A stretch of DNA of 64,000 nt, from positions 1-64,000 of the forward strand of contig BPJV01000011.1 in assembly GCA_026004795.1 (NCBI GenBank), read 5' to 3'. Below the pieces are notes generated by a model. The model was not told the DNA's origin. It was given only the letters and a program-made list of their open reading frames with translations, and did not search any database. Numbering within the stretch: the stretch's first letter is position 1; each line of letters starts with the position of its first letter. The stretch comes from Pirellulaceae bacterium (GTDB lineage: Bacteria > Planctomycetota > Planctomycetia > Pirellulales > Pirellulaceae). Made by a program: the position numbers and the translations under genes. Shown here one piece after another: positions 55,901 through 64,000 of this stretch.

Positions 55901-56984
55901 GCCGTTTCTTCCCACGTTGGCCAAAGCCATGTCCGTATTGACCGGCGAGACGATTCATCCCTCGATGTTCGACCGGTCCAAAGTGCCGGACTATCTGCGA
56001 TTTCGCATGGAAGTGATCGATACCGAGGGTCGACCGCTAGCCAGCGGTCGGAATTTGGAAATCCTGCAGCATCAGTGTGCCCCGGCCAATGCGGAAATTG
56101 ACTTGCCTGACACCAGAATCGTCGCCCAGGCGGCTGGCGGTACGATCACTCTCAGCGACTTTGCTGGCGTGCCGCAGCCGGCGATCGTGCAGCAAGCTGG
56201 GGTCCGCAGTCAGGTGTTTCCGGCCCTGGTGGACTGTGAAGATCATGTCGAATGGCGATGGCTGGATAACCCGCGCGATGCCGAGCACCGTACGTTCCAA
56301 GGATGGGTGCGTCTCTTTTCTCAACACTATCGCCGACAATTGCGTCGCCATATCGACCATTTACCAACCATCGACCAGGCGGCGTTGAAGTTGGCCTACT
56401 GGCTGCCGGGACGAGACGTGCGGGAAGAAGTCCAATTGCTCACCGCGCGAATCGCCTTCCTCGAAGGCCAAGCCATGCCACAGTCACGCGAGGACGTCGA
56501 ACGGTTGGCGGCCGAGTCGGTGCGCCGCATCTCGGTCGCGGTGCAAGACGTGTCCCGATGGCTGCCTAAATTGAGCGAACATGCGCACGGCGTTCGCGCG
56601 CTGCTGGAATCCGTTCCGGCCAGTTGGCGGGAGGTCGAGGAAGATGTGCACCAGCAATTAGCTGCTCTGTTCGGCAACGACTGGATGCGCACCACGGCGT
56701 GGACTTACCTCCAAGAGTTCCCCCGTTACCTGCAAGCGATTCGCTTGCGCTTCGAGCGGCTGCAGTCGGCCGGGTTGGAGAAAGATCGTCGCGCCGTCGC
56801 TTCGGTCTCCATGTTGCTCGACCGCTACCGGGAGGCGGTGGCACAGTGCGGCGCGGCGCGAGTGCCTACTGAGCTGGAGACCGCGCGATGGATGATTGAG
56901 GAATACCGCGTTGCTCAATTCGCCCAACGCTTAGGAACTCGCATGAAGGTATCGGAAAAGCGGATTCTGCAGTTGCTCACTTGA
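52986..56984 (+). CDS. hrpA: ATP-dependent RNA helicase HrpA
   Basis: 1,332 residues, typical for HrpA. DEAH-box helicase implicated in resolving stalled ribosomes and in mRNA processing. Walker A GETGSGKSTQLPKF (about 95-108), motif Ia TQPRRLAARAVA, DEAH in LIVDEAHERSLNIDFL, SAT in IIITSATIDPQRFAEHF, motif V LATNVAESSITVP, motif VI QRTGRCGRLGPG. Then the helicase-associated/OB region and the long DUF3418 C-terminal domain (~750-1332) with YRFEPGEERDGVTMQVP. The 3' end overlaps the convergent methyltransferase gene by 8 bp. Confidence 0.95.
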   Translation: MNRADDPDILQSVMLHDRHRLLRQWRRLSSHGAPEAIAQWHRRAEQSRRLCEQRAASVPAVHYDSQLPIVAHREQILATLQQRQVIVVCGETGSGKSTQLPKFCLEAGLAARGIIGHTQPRRLAARAVASRLAEELGTDVGSLVGYKIRFSDMTAPTTLVKVMTDGIVLAETQSDRFLEQYSCLIVDEAHERSLNIDFLLGYVKRLRSQRRDLKIIITSATIDPQRFAEHFADEAGPAPIIEVSGRNYPVEVRYRPLTDVDDEPEGLQRAIASAVEELQAEGAGDTLVFLPTERHIRQTSKYLRGMLTQRGWSQRYEILPLYARLNEADQNKIFHPGSQTRLILATNVAESSITVPRIRYVIDSGQVRINRYAPRSKVQRLPIEAVSQASANQRTGRCGRLGPGICIRLYSEEDFNQRPKYTTPEIRRSDLAAVLLHSLMLALGPLEEFPLMDQPSGEALRDAQRTLRELGAVDDGGRLTPLGRKLGGLPCDPRIGRILLEAAERRCLNDMLIIAAALECPDIRRRPEARQAEADQAHRRFADPQSDFLGLLRLWRFCNHLQKSLSRSRFRRAMEENFLSLPGYWQWRETIQQLRDLMRRAGMPGDDATMELPPLGASDHGIGTIEGSEKAGAGKHRHRRGTHRPPWPGGYEAIHRSLLAGLLRGVAMRREGGEYLAAGGLTARLWPGSGLCSTPPSWAVAAELVETGQRYLRTVAAVDRLWIEEAGSPLLKHRYTDPHWSKKTGSAMVYRSSTLFGLPVVTRRRVPLAPVDPTAARALFIEEGLVAGQLQCEEAFYRHNQEMLADVVELVHRTRQTTGIADRYDLIAFYQQRLPPEVVDMKSLRRWLHHCGASPEPNRLYFRAEDLVRSDAGLDRVDREFPNVIDLAGASYPLRYRFEPGEERDGVTMQVPSTALRQLDEQLLEWFVPGHLVEKIHFLIRALPKSVRTALVPANEKAQQLADAVRPHAYTAPFLPTLAKAMSVLTGETIHPSMFDRSKVPDYLRFRMEVIDTEGRPLASGRNLEILQHQCAPANAEIDLPDTRIVAQAAGGTITLSDFAGVPQPAIVQQAGVRSQVFPALVDCEDHVEWRWLDNPRDAEHRTFQGWVRLFSQHYRRQLRRHIDHLPTIDQAALKLAYWLPGRDVREEVQLLTARIAFLEGQAMPQSREDVERLAAESVRRISVAVQDVSRWLPKLSEHAHGVRALLESVPASWREVEEDVHQQLAALFGNDWMRTTAWTYLQEFPRYLQAIRLRFERLQSAGLEKDRRAVASVSMLLDRYREAVAQCGAARVPTELETARWMIEEYRVAQFAQRLGTRMKVSEKRILQLLT

Positions 56985-57789
56985 GCCTCGCCTGCGGCGC
57001 GCGGGCGACGACGAAGAAGCCACCGGCGAACCAGCAGCGCCACCTGGAGCGTGACGACGCTACCTGACAGGCCGTAGGGTCGATCGGGAAAAACTCAGCC
57101 GACGCGAACCCCGCCACACGAAGATCGGCGGCTAATTCTCCCCTCAGGAAACGATGCATGAACATGCGCGGAATGCCGCGGTAGCAATAGACGATATCGC
57201 CGATTTCTGTTGCGGCTCCCCGCAATCGCTCTTGCAGCGCCCCGGCGAGCCGCCGCCACCCACCAGGTTCCCACAGATCCCGCAGCAGATGATGGACGTG
57301 CACAATCAACGGACAGCCGGGACGAAGAATGCGTCGGCAATGAGCAAGCACCGCTCGGCGATTGGAACGCCCACGGATCATCCCCAAGCTACTGAACATA
57401 CAGGCCACCCCATCCACCGAGTCCGCGCGCAGACAGCCTAGCTGGACCATATTGGCGCGCAACGAACATACCTCTTCGCGGTGGTCCACCAGTTTCGCCG
57501 TGGCGACACGGAGCATGGCAGTGCTCAGATCAACATTGACAAAACGATAGCCACGGGGGACGAAATGTGCCGCCAATCGTGCCGAACCACACCCCAGGTC
57601 CACGATGATCGGTGGATCGGCACCTCCGGCCGGCGGCAGATGCTCCTGCAAAAATGCCACATCCAATTGCAACAGGGGGTGATCGCGGAAGTACTGATCG
57701 TAATCGTTAGCGATCTGCGGTGAGTTCACATAGTCCCACGTGCCACCATGGACTCCCGGTGGAAGCTGCCAAACAGGGCGACGAACCAT
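56977..57789 (-). CDS. SAM-dependent class I methyltransferase
   Basis: 270 residues from the ATG at 57789 (AAAGGA 8 nt upstream); the open frame to 58116 overlaps the gap promoter region and is not needed. Rossmann motif I PPIIVDLGCGSARLAAHF (about 62-79), the acidic strand-2 residue in YRFVNVDLSTAMLRVA, motif DSVDGVACMFSSLGMIRG, and the post-core RRILRPGCPLIVHVHHLL. Small-molecule methyltransferase of unknown substrate. Confidence 0.85.
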   Translation of the reverse strand: MVRRPVWQLPPGVHGGTWDYVNSPQIANDYDQYFRDHPLLQLDVAFLQEHLPPAGGADPPIIVDLGCGSARLAAHFVPRGYRFVNVDLSTAMLRVATAKLVDHREEVCSLRANMVQLGCLRADSVDGVACMFSSLGMIRGRSNRRAVLAHCRRILRPGCPLIVHVHHLLRDLWEPGGWRRLAGALQERLRGAATEIGDIVYCYRGIPRMFMHRFLRGELAADLRVAGFASAEFFPIDPTACQVASSRSRWRCWFAGGFFVVARAPQARLK

Positions 57790-58079
57790 AGCGATTCCTT
57801 TACGGAGGCTGATCCTTCCGTTATCAGCACACAACGGCACGATATGCCCCGCCGGGCGGCAGAAGCATCGACACCGGAGTAAGATGGGCCTTCCGCCGAC
57901 CTGCTTCCCGGCTCTGTCGGCTCTTTCTGCCCGCTTTACAGGCCCCAGCCGAGCAGTAAAACGATAGCCAAGAGCGTCGGGGGGTACAAGCACGAGGTGG
58001 CGGTCCACTGTGGATCGATTGATCACGACAAGGCACGTACAGGAGCCCCACGAGAGCTCCACAACATCAAACTCGATAG

Positions 58080-59126
<1,047 letters not shown>

Positions 59127-59171
59127 CGGCAACTCTGGCCACCACGGGTCGAGCCGTTGATGGTTTGACGG

Positions 59172-59672
59172 TCAACCGGCGGGAAATTGGCGGCAGTACT
59201 CGTACACAGCCATCGCGGTGGCGGTGACGACGTTGTAGCTAGCCGGTTGGCCGTATACCGGAATCTCCACGGTATCGTCGACCAGTCGCAGTAGCTTGTC
59301 GGTCAGCCCTTCCCGCTCGGAACCGATCAACAGTACCGTCCGACGCTCGTAGCGGTACTCGTAGAGACACGTCGAGTTGGTCGTTTGCTCCAGGCCGACG
59401 CAGCGATAGCCCTGGTCACGAAGCTCCTGGATCGGCGGCGCCAAACTGCGTCGTCGATCGACACGCACTACGTCGATGGCATCGCGAGCGATCTTGGCAT
59501 CGATCCGCTGGGGGCCGTTATAGAGCATACGGGTAATCCCGGCACAACCGGCCAAGCGGACCAATCGACTTAGATTGACACCGCTGCGCATGGGACTGAC
59601 GGCCAGGATGAGCGGTCGCGGTTGTGGCAACGGCAGTGGTGCACGATGCCGTACATGTTCAAAGCGTTTCAT
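59172..59672 (-). CDS. SpoU/TrmH family RNA 2'-O-methyltransferase
   Basis: 166 residues from MKRFEHVRH at 59672, whose ATG overlaps the upstream kinase stop (ATGA). SPOUT knot motifs: SPMRSGVNLSRLVRLAGCAG, VLLIGSEREGLTDKLL, IPVYGQPASYNVVTATAMAV (the conserved GxxxSxNV segment, here SYNV). It methylates a ribose in tRNA or rRNA; target not predictable. Convergent with gap. Confidence 0.9.
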   Translation of the reverse strand: MKRFEHVRHRAPLPLPQPRPLILAVSPMRSGVNLSRLVRLAGCAGITRMLYNGPQRIDAKIARDAIDVVRVDRRRSLAPPIQELRDQGYRCVGLEQTTNSTCLYEYRYERRTVLLIGSEREGLTDKLLRLVDDTVEIPVYGQPASYNVVTATAMAVYEYCRQFPAG

Positions 59673-62600
59673 GATGCCTGCAGTTGTTGATAATCTTGTT
59701 GGACGCGTTCGAGTACCCGGCGAGGTAGAGGGAGGAGGAACCGCATCGTCGCCACGATATCGGCACAACCCTGCTCATGAAACCAGCACAAGGACTGGCG
59801 GTACAGGTCCTTGACTGCTGGAGTCCAGTCGGTGGCCACCACGGCGTTCAACCGAACCGCATGCACCATGAGCATATGCTGATGCCGCATCAAGCGTCCA
59901 GCCACAAACTCGATGCGGTCGCTGTTGATGCTCATCCCCTTCCAACCGTCCACCGCTAATTCAAACGCGTCGGCATAGGTCGTATAGGTTGTTGCTGAAG
60001 ATCGGCGCAATCGCCGGATCGTTCTTTGCGGAGCGGAAGCGCGGCGACGTCCGCCAGCTTTCCACTCCCACAGGTTCAACTCGGTGCTCAACCGAGCCCA
60101 CAAACTCAGCCACTGGTAGTGGGGTGACAGGTAGAGGTATTCCCGATGCACCGCCGGCCACTGCGACTCGAGCGTTTCCCAGGCGGCCGCGACATCTTGC
60201 CGGTACAGGGATCGGAAAATGTGGGACAGCCACCAGAAGAAGCGGGGCGACTGGAAGCTTGGATCGGCGATGGCCACCACGGCTTCATCCAGCGCTGCAT
60301 CGATTCGTTCTGCATCGCCGACAAACAGATCCCCCCAATAGATGGGCCCCACGTTCCCGAACAATTGCGAAATTCGATCGGCATGGGCGGAAGTCTCGTG
60401 CCGCAGATGCTCCGTCACTTGTCGCATCCGTTTGATGTCGCCCCCATACCATAACGCAGCGATGCGCAACCACTGGGCGAATCGTCGTTCCCACTGCACG
60501 TTGCCGCCGGGACGCGACAGCCCTTGGATCGCTCGCGCCGCTCCACGTTCAGCCGAACTCCACCGACCGGCGAGGATGGACCAGACGGCTCGAGTCAAAT
60601 CGTACTGGCATCGCGTATCACCAGGCTCCGTCGAGCGAACCAACTTCGCTCCTTGACGCAACCATTGCACGGCCAACGGGCGCCAGCGGCGCCCGGCAAG
60701 CGATAACAGCAGCCCCGCGTTGATCAACAGCAGGCCGCGATCGGCGTCGGTCCCCGTAGATTGAATGAGTCGCAGTTGCTGCAGTAGGATCTCCGGTCCC
60801 AAGCGACTGTCGAGAAACGTGGTGGGAAGCGGGATTCTGGCCAAACAACGCTGGGACGTCGTAAACTCTCGCGAGGGATGAGGGGCCAGTTTCCAACCTC
60901 GCCAGTGCCTCAACGCTTGCCATAAGACGCGGATGCGCAGAGAAGTTGCATGCCACTGATTGCCCCGCCGAGTCCGGTCGGCGAACTTTGGCACTTGCGA
61001 ACAGCTCTGTAAGCGGCTCAAACCACGCTCTAACTCTCCACTACGAATCCATTGCTCACCAGCCAGCGCCCAGAACTCGGCCTGTTCTCCCGGGTCGTCC
61101 GCTTGTTGCGCCAAGCGATCGTACAACTTGGCCGCCAACCCTGCTTGTCCCGCACCCGCCGCACAGGCGGCGCGCAGCACCTGTAGCTGCTTGCGTTGCT
61201 CAGCATCACGCACGGCAGCCGGGTGGTCGGCGCGAGTAAAGAACTCCAGAGCACTCGCGTAATCGCCCGCCGCGTAATGCTGACGCCCGGCCTCCAAAAA
61301 GCAAGCCGCTGCCTCGCGAAAGCTTTGCGCAGCAAAATAATGCTTCGCCATGGACACCCAAGGGGGCGGAAACTGGCACGATAACATCCGTGCCAGGCGA
61401 TAATGGCGTCGCTGCTGACGACTCTCGGGCATCCGTTGCAGGATCGGAATCCGAAAGGCGTCGTGCGACAAATAGACACCTTGATCCCATGCCTCATCCG
61501 TTGCCCGCAACCATCCCTGGCGAGCCAGCGATTCTAGCGCATCTTGCAGTTCACTAGGCGGAATCCGTGAAACCATCTGCAATTGTTGAAAGGTCAGTGG
61601 CTGCTCGGCTATCGACAGGTACTGCAAGATGGTCTCGGCCGGCAGCGGAAGAAACTCGACCTCCTCTGTGGAACGCGACCTGCTACCACCTAACGTTGGC
61701 CGCTCAAGCTGCCTTCGCTCCATCTCGGCGACGCGCGCGCGCACCAGCTCCTTGATCAGGAAGGGGTTGCCCAACGATTGGGCAGCGACGAACTCGATCA
61801 TACTTTCGCTGAGCGATTTCCCGGTGCGTTGCCCCACTTGCCGTGCCAGTTGCAACGCCACAGAGGGTGGGAGGGGCGGAACCTCCACAAGGTGAAACGG
61901 ATCGGACGCGGCTTCCGGCGCTGACACGGACCGTTCCGCCCGGGCAAGCGTTTGCTGGAACGCATCGGCACGGGCACTATCCACCGTGAGGACTACCAGG
62001 CCACGAAAGGCCTGCTGCCTGGTCAACTTCTGCAAAAACCGCAGGCTGCGCTCGTCTCCCTGATGGGCATCGTCGATGATGAACAGCAACGGTCGGATCT
62101 GCGCGAGCTGGATCAAGCACTCTATCAATTCCTGCTCAACCGAACTCCATGAAGTGGCGGGATAGCTGCCGCTTCCTGATGCCAGACTGGAGGAGGACTC
62201 CTCGGTGATCATCCGCCCCATCGCCGGAAAAACCAGTGGCACGGCCTCGCACTTCCCCAGGCAACCCTGCAAGCTCTGCCGCAACCGTTCGTCCAACCTC
62301 ACTGCCTCGCTCAATTCCAACAAGAGGCCATTGAGCAGCCGGTGGGGCGAATGATCGTGCCGTGAGCAGCCCACCATGACCGGTAACCACTCGGTCGTAT
62401 CGATCGTGGGGAACCAGTGTTGCAACAAGCTGGTCTTGCCGGATCCAGCATCTCCTTGCAATAGCACCCATGCGGTCGGGGCGGACGGGGAACGGAGGAG
62501 AAAATCGCGCAACGTGTGCAGCAGATCGTCTCGGCCGACCAGCGGCTCCATAGGGGTGATGGCCGTGGGAGGATTGCCGAGGCGTTGGAGAATCGTGTGG

Positions 62601-63937
62601 CCGGTGGGGCGTGCTTGAGGGGCGTTTTCCAGCAAGGCCAGGCATAGCTCGGCCAGGTCCGTCGGGCAGGCGGAAGAACTCAACCGGTCCTGCAACTCCG
62701 ACGCCGTGGAAAAAAGTGGCTTCTCGTTCGCCGATGCCGATGGTGCCACCAGGTGATCGCCGGTGATCAGTTCGTACATCATCATCCCGAACGAATACCA
62801 GTCGCTGGCCCGCGTCGGCGGCTCTCCATTGACGATTTCGGGAGCCAGATACTGCAAGGTTCCCATCAAGGGCTGGCTGGTTCCCTCCCGACTGGCCAAC
62901 CCCAAATCGAGCAGTTTAGCGCGTCCGCGTTGATCGATCATCACATTGGAGCATTTTACATCGCAATGCAATACCCGATGATGGTGCAAATAATGGATGG
63001 CCGAAGCGATTTGTGCCAGAGCGCCGCGGAGATATTTCCAGGCATGTTGCGGATGCTTCTGCTGTACACGGTCGAACCACCTCCGTATCAGCCGCCCCTC
63101 AACCAGCTCCATGGAAAAATAGTAGTGGCGACCGTCCTGGAACGCATCGTAGAGGCGCACCAGATTGGGGTGGTTCAGGCGGGAAAGCCAGAAAAACTCT
63201 TCGGTGAAGCGGAACACGCTCCACGCATCATTGCGCCGCATCACCTTGACTGCTACTTGCGCGGCACTGCGCAAATCTACGGCCGCGTAGACATACCCCA
63301 TGCCGCCGCGCCCCAACTGCCGTAACAACAAAAAGCAGTTCAACGTCGCTGGCAATGGCAAGGAAGCGATGGAGGCCTGCACTTCTGCATCCTTCACCGT
63401 CGAATCCCCGGCGGCCACTTCGATGACGCTATCCTCGGTTGCTTGGCTGGTTAGACGCCGATCGGTGAGCGCGAGCAGGTGGTGCAGCCGCTGCTGAGCC
63501 ACTTCGTCCCCCGCGAGCAGCGGCAGGTAGGTTTCCGGGGTGGGAGAATCGGTATCGTGACGCAGTCGGCAGGCGAACTCCAATACACAGAGCGTGATCA
63601 ACGAATCGGGATTTTTTCGCAGCTCCGGAAATCGCAGCAGCAGCAATTCGACGGTCGGACGAATGCGCTCGTCATCCTCCTCGACACGAAAGCCGAGAGG
63701 AGCGGAAGCAGGCGACAGGGCATGGGGAGTTACTTCAGCCAGATCACTACCGGCCGCCACCGGCGGCTGGTAGACAAACTCCACCTCAGCACACAGGAGC
63801 CTTCCCAATAATCGTCCCCGCAGACGAGGATCGACGCGTTCCAGGTAAGCCTGGATGCGTCCCGGATCAAAACCCCGCCATTGGTGGCGGAATTCTACTT
63901 CCAGTTTGGCAACTAACGCATGGTCCGAGCTACTCAC
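59669..63937 (-). CDS. Ser/Thr protein kinase fused to AAA ATPase and helical-repeat domains
   Basis: 1,422 residues from the GTG at 63937 (AGGAG 8 nt upstream); a GTG at 63982 is less likely. The N-terminal ~200 residues are of the planctomycete-type accessory domain. Kinase domain (~200-460): GRGGMGYVYAAVDLRSAAQV, AVKVM with the ATP-site Lys, catalytic loop LHCDVKCSNVMID (HRD is HCD; Asp, Lys and Asn kept) and DLG in place of DFG. The AAA_16-like ATPase follows: LLQGDAGSGKTSLLQHW, Walker B LLFIIDDAHQGDERSL. The last ~550 residues are TPR-like, as in MalT/PknK-type signalling ATPases. No TM seen, so probably cytoplasmic. Overlaps the methyltransferase start by ATGA. Confidence 0.9.
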   Translation of the reverse strand: MSSSDHALVAKLEVEFRHQWRGFDPGRIQAYLERVDPRLRGRLLGRLLCAEVEFVYQPPVAAGSDLAEVTPHALSPASAPLGFRVEEDDERIRPTVELLLLRFPELRKNPDSLITLCVLEFACRLRHDTDSPTPETYLPLLAGDEVAQQRLHHLLALTDRRLTSQATEDSVIEVAAGDSTVKDAEVQASIASLPLPATLNCFLLLRQLGRGGMGYVYAAVDLRSAAQVAVKVMRRNDAWSVFRFTEEFFWLSRLNHPNLVRLYDAFQDGRHYYFSMELVEGRLIRRWFDRVQQKHPQHAWKYLRGALAQIASAIHYLHHHRVLHCDVKCSNVMIDQRGRAKLLDLGLASREGTSQPLMGTLQYLAPEIVNGEPPTRASDWYSFGMMMYELITGDHLVAPSASANEKPLFSTASELQDRLSSSACPTDLAELCLALLENAPQARPTGHTILQRLGNPPTAITPMEPLVGRDDLLHTLRDFLLRSPSAPTAWVLLQGDAGSGKTSLLQHWFPTIDTTEWLPVMVGCSRHDHSPHRLLNGLLLELSEAVRLDERLRQSLQGCLGKCEAVPLVFPAMGRMITEESSSSLASGSGSYPATSWSSVEQELIECLIQLAQIRPLLFIIDDAHQGDERSLRFLQKLTRQQAFRGLVVLTVDSARADAFQQTLARAERSVSAPEAASDPFHLVEVPPLPPSVALQLARQVGQRTGKSLSESMIEFVAAQSLGNPFLIKELVRARVAEMERRQLERPTLGGSRSRSTEEVEFLPLPAETILQYLSIAEQPLTFQQLQMVSRIPPSELQDALESLARQGWLRATDEAWDQGVYLSHDAFRIPILQRMPESRQQRRHYRLARMLSCQFPPPWVSMAKHYFAAQSFREAAACFLEAGRQHYAAGDYASALEFFTRADHPAAVRDAEQRKQLQVLRAACAAGAGQAGLAAKLYDRLAQQADDPGEQAEFWALAGEQWIRSGELERGLSRLQSCSQVPKFADRTRRGNQWHATSLRIRVLWQALRHWRGWKLAPHPSREFTTSQRCLARIPLPTTFLDSRLGPEILLQQLRLIQSTGTDADRGLLLINAGLLLSLAGRRWRPLAVQWLRQGAKLVRSTEPGDTRCQYDLTRAVWSILAGRWSSAERGAARAIQGLSRPGGNVQWERRFAQWLRIAALWYGGDIKRMRQVTEHLRHETSAHADRISQLFGNVGPIYWGDLFVGDAERIDAALDEAVVAIADPSFQSPRFFWWLSHIFRSLYRQDVAAAWETLESQWPAVHREYLYLSPHYQWLSLWARLSTELNLWEWKAGGRRRASAPQRTIRRLRRSSATTYTTYADAFELAVDGWKGMSINSDRIEFVAGRLMRHQHMLMVHAVRLNAVVATDWTPAVKDLYRQSLCWFHEQGCADIVATMRFLLPLPRRVLERVQQDYQQLQAS

Positions 63938-64000
63938 TACCTGGGCTCCTGATCGAGGTTCTTCACCTCGATTGTAACCCACCGCAGCGCCGTTCCATGG

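Overview
This window looks like chromosomal DNA of a planctomycete, probably Pirellulales-like. No rRNA or tRNA gene is visible to fix the taxonomy. The assignment rests on typical planctomycete families: a DUF1559 pilin-like secreted protein, DUF1573, an ECF-type sigma factor, a Ser/Thr kinase fused to an AAA ATPase, RHS remnants, the MoxR/DUF58/DUF4350/DUF4129/SpoIIM/RDD operon and a small secreted Tyr-rich protein. The sequence is GC-rich except around 13.0-13.1, 15.4-16.4 and 38.5-39.5 kb. I saw no CRISPR array.

Layout. 0-1 kb: two accessory genes of an IS66-type element running off the left edge. 1-5.3 kb: a minus-strand cluster of secreted proteins, one decayed by several frameshifts and one with an in-frame UGA followed by a SECIS-like hairpin. 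5.7-9.9 kb: two polytopic GT-C type glycosyltransferases and a DUF1559 protein. 9.9-17.6 kb: the most unusual region. Three copies of a two-gene module (a small exported protein with exactly eight cysteines, then a signal-peptide protein with a C-terminal membrane anchor) lie downstream of a GT2-MauE-DUF1573 fusion or its remnant. A hairpin lies between the two genes in every copy, and a 158-bp leader is duplicated upstream. 17.8-27.2 kb: asparagine synthase, a SEC-C/repeat protein coupled to ribD, a large lipoprotein with a thioredoxin-like centre, and a LarA-like protein. 27.2-35.1 kb: seven tightly overlapping genes of the MoxR/DUF58 operon. 35.8-36.4 kb: upp. 36.8-42.2 kb: accessory DNA with a truncated RHS gene, a convergent small membrane protein, repeat-rich gene-poor DNA and an IS5-like element flanked by TA. 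42.4-50.4 kb: a small secreted protein, pyroglutamyl peptidase, a leucine-rich-repeat protein, an acyl-CoA dehydrogenase-like protein, a zinc-ribbon membrane protein, trmL and a long repeat protein. 50.5-64 kb: an ECF sigma factor divergent from a radical SAM gene, hrpA, a methyltransferase, GAPDH, and a SpoU methyltransferase coupled to a 1,422-residue kinase/AAA/repeat protein.

How the parts may work together. In the 9.9-17.6 kb region, the fused MauE-like membrane domain suggests dedicated oxidative folding of the eight-Cys proteins. MauE is known for maturing the disulfide-rich small subunit of methylamine dehydrogenase. The anchored partner could hold or recognise the peptide at the membrane, and the adjacent GT2 and GT-C enzymes could glycosylate it. 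This is inference from domain order, conserved architecture and gene coupling. Several genes carry single-base frameshifts in homopolymer runs, so reads should be checked before any of them is called dead.
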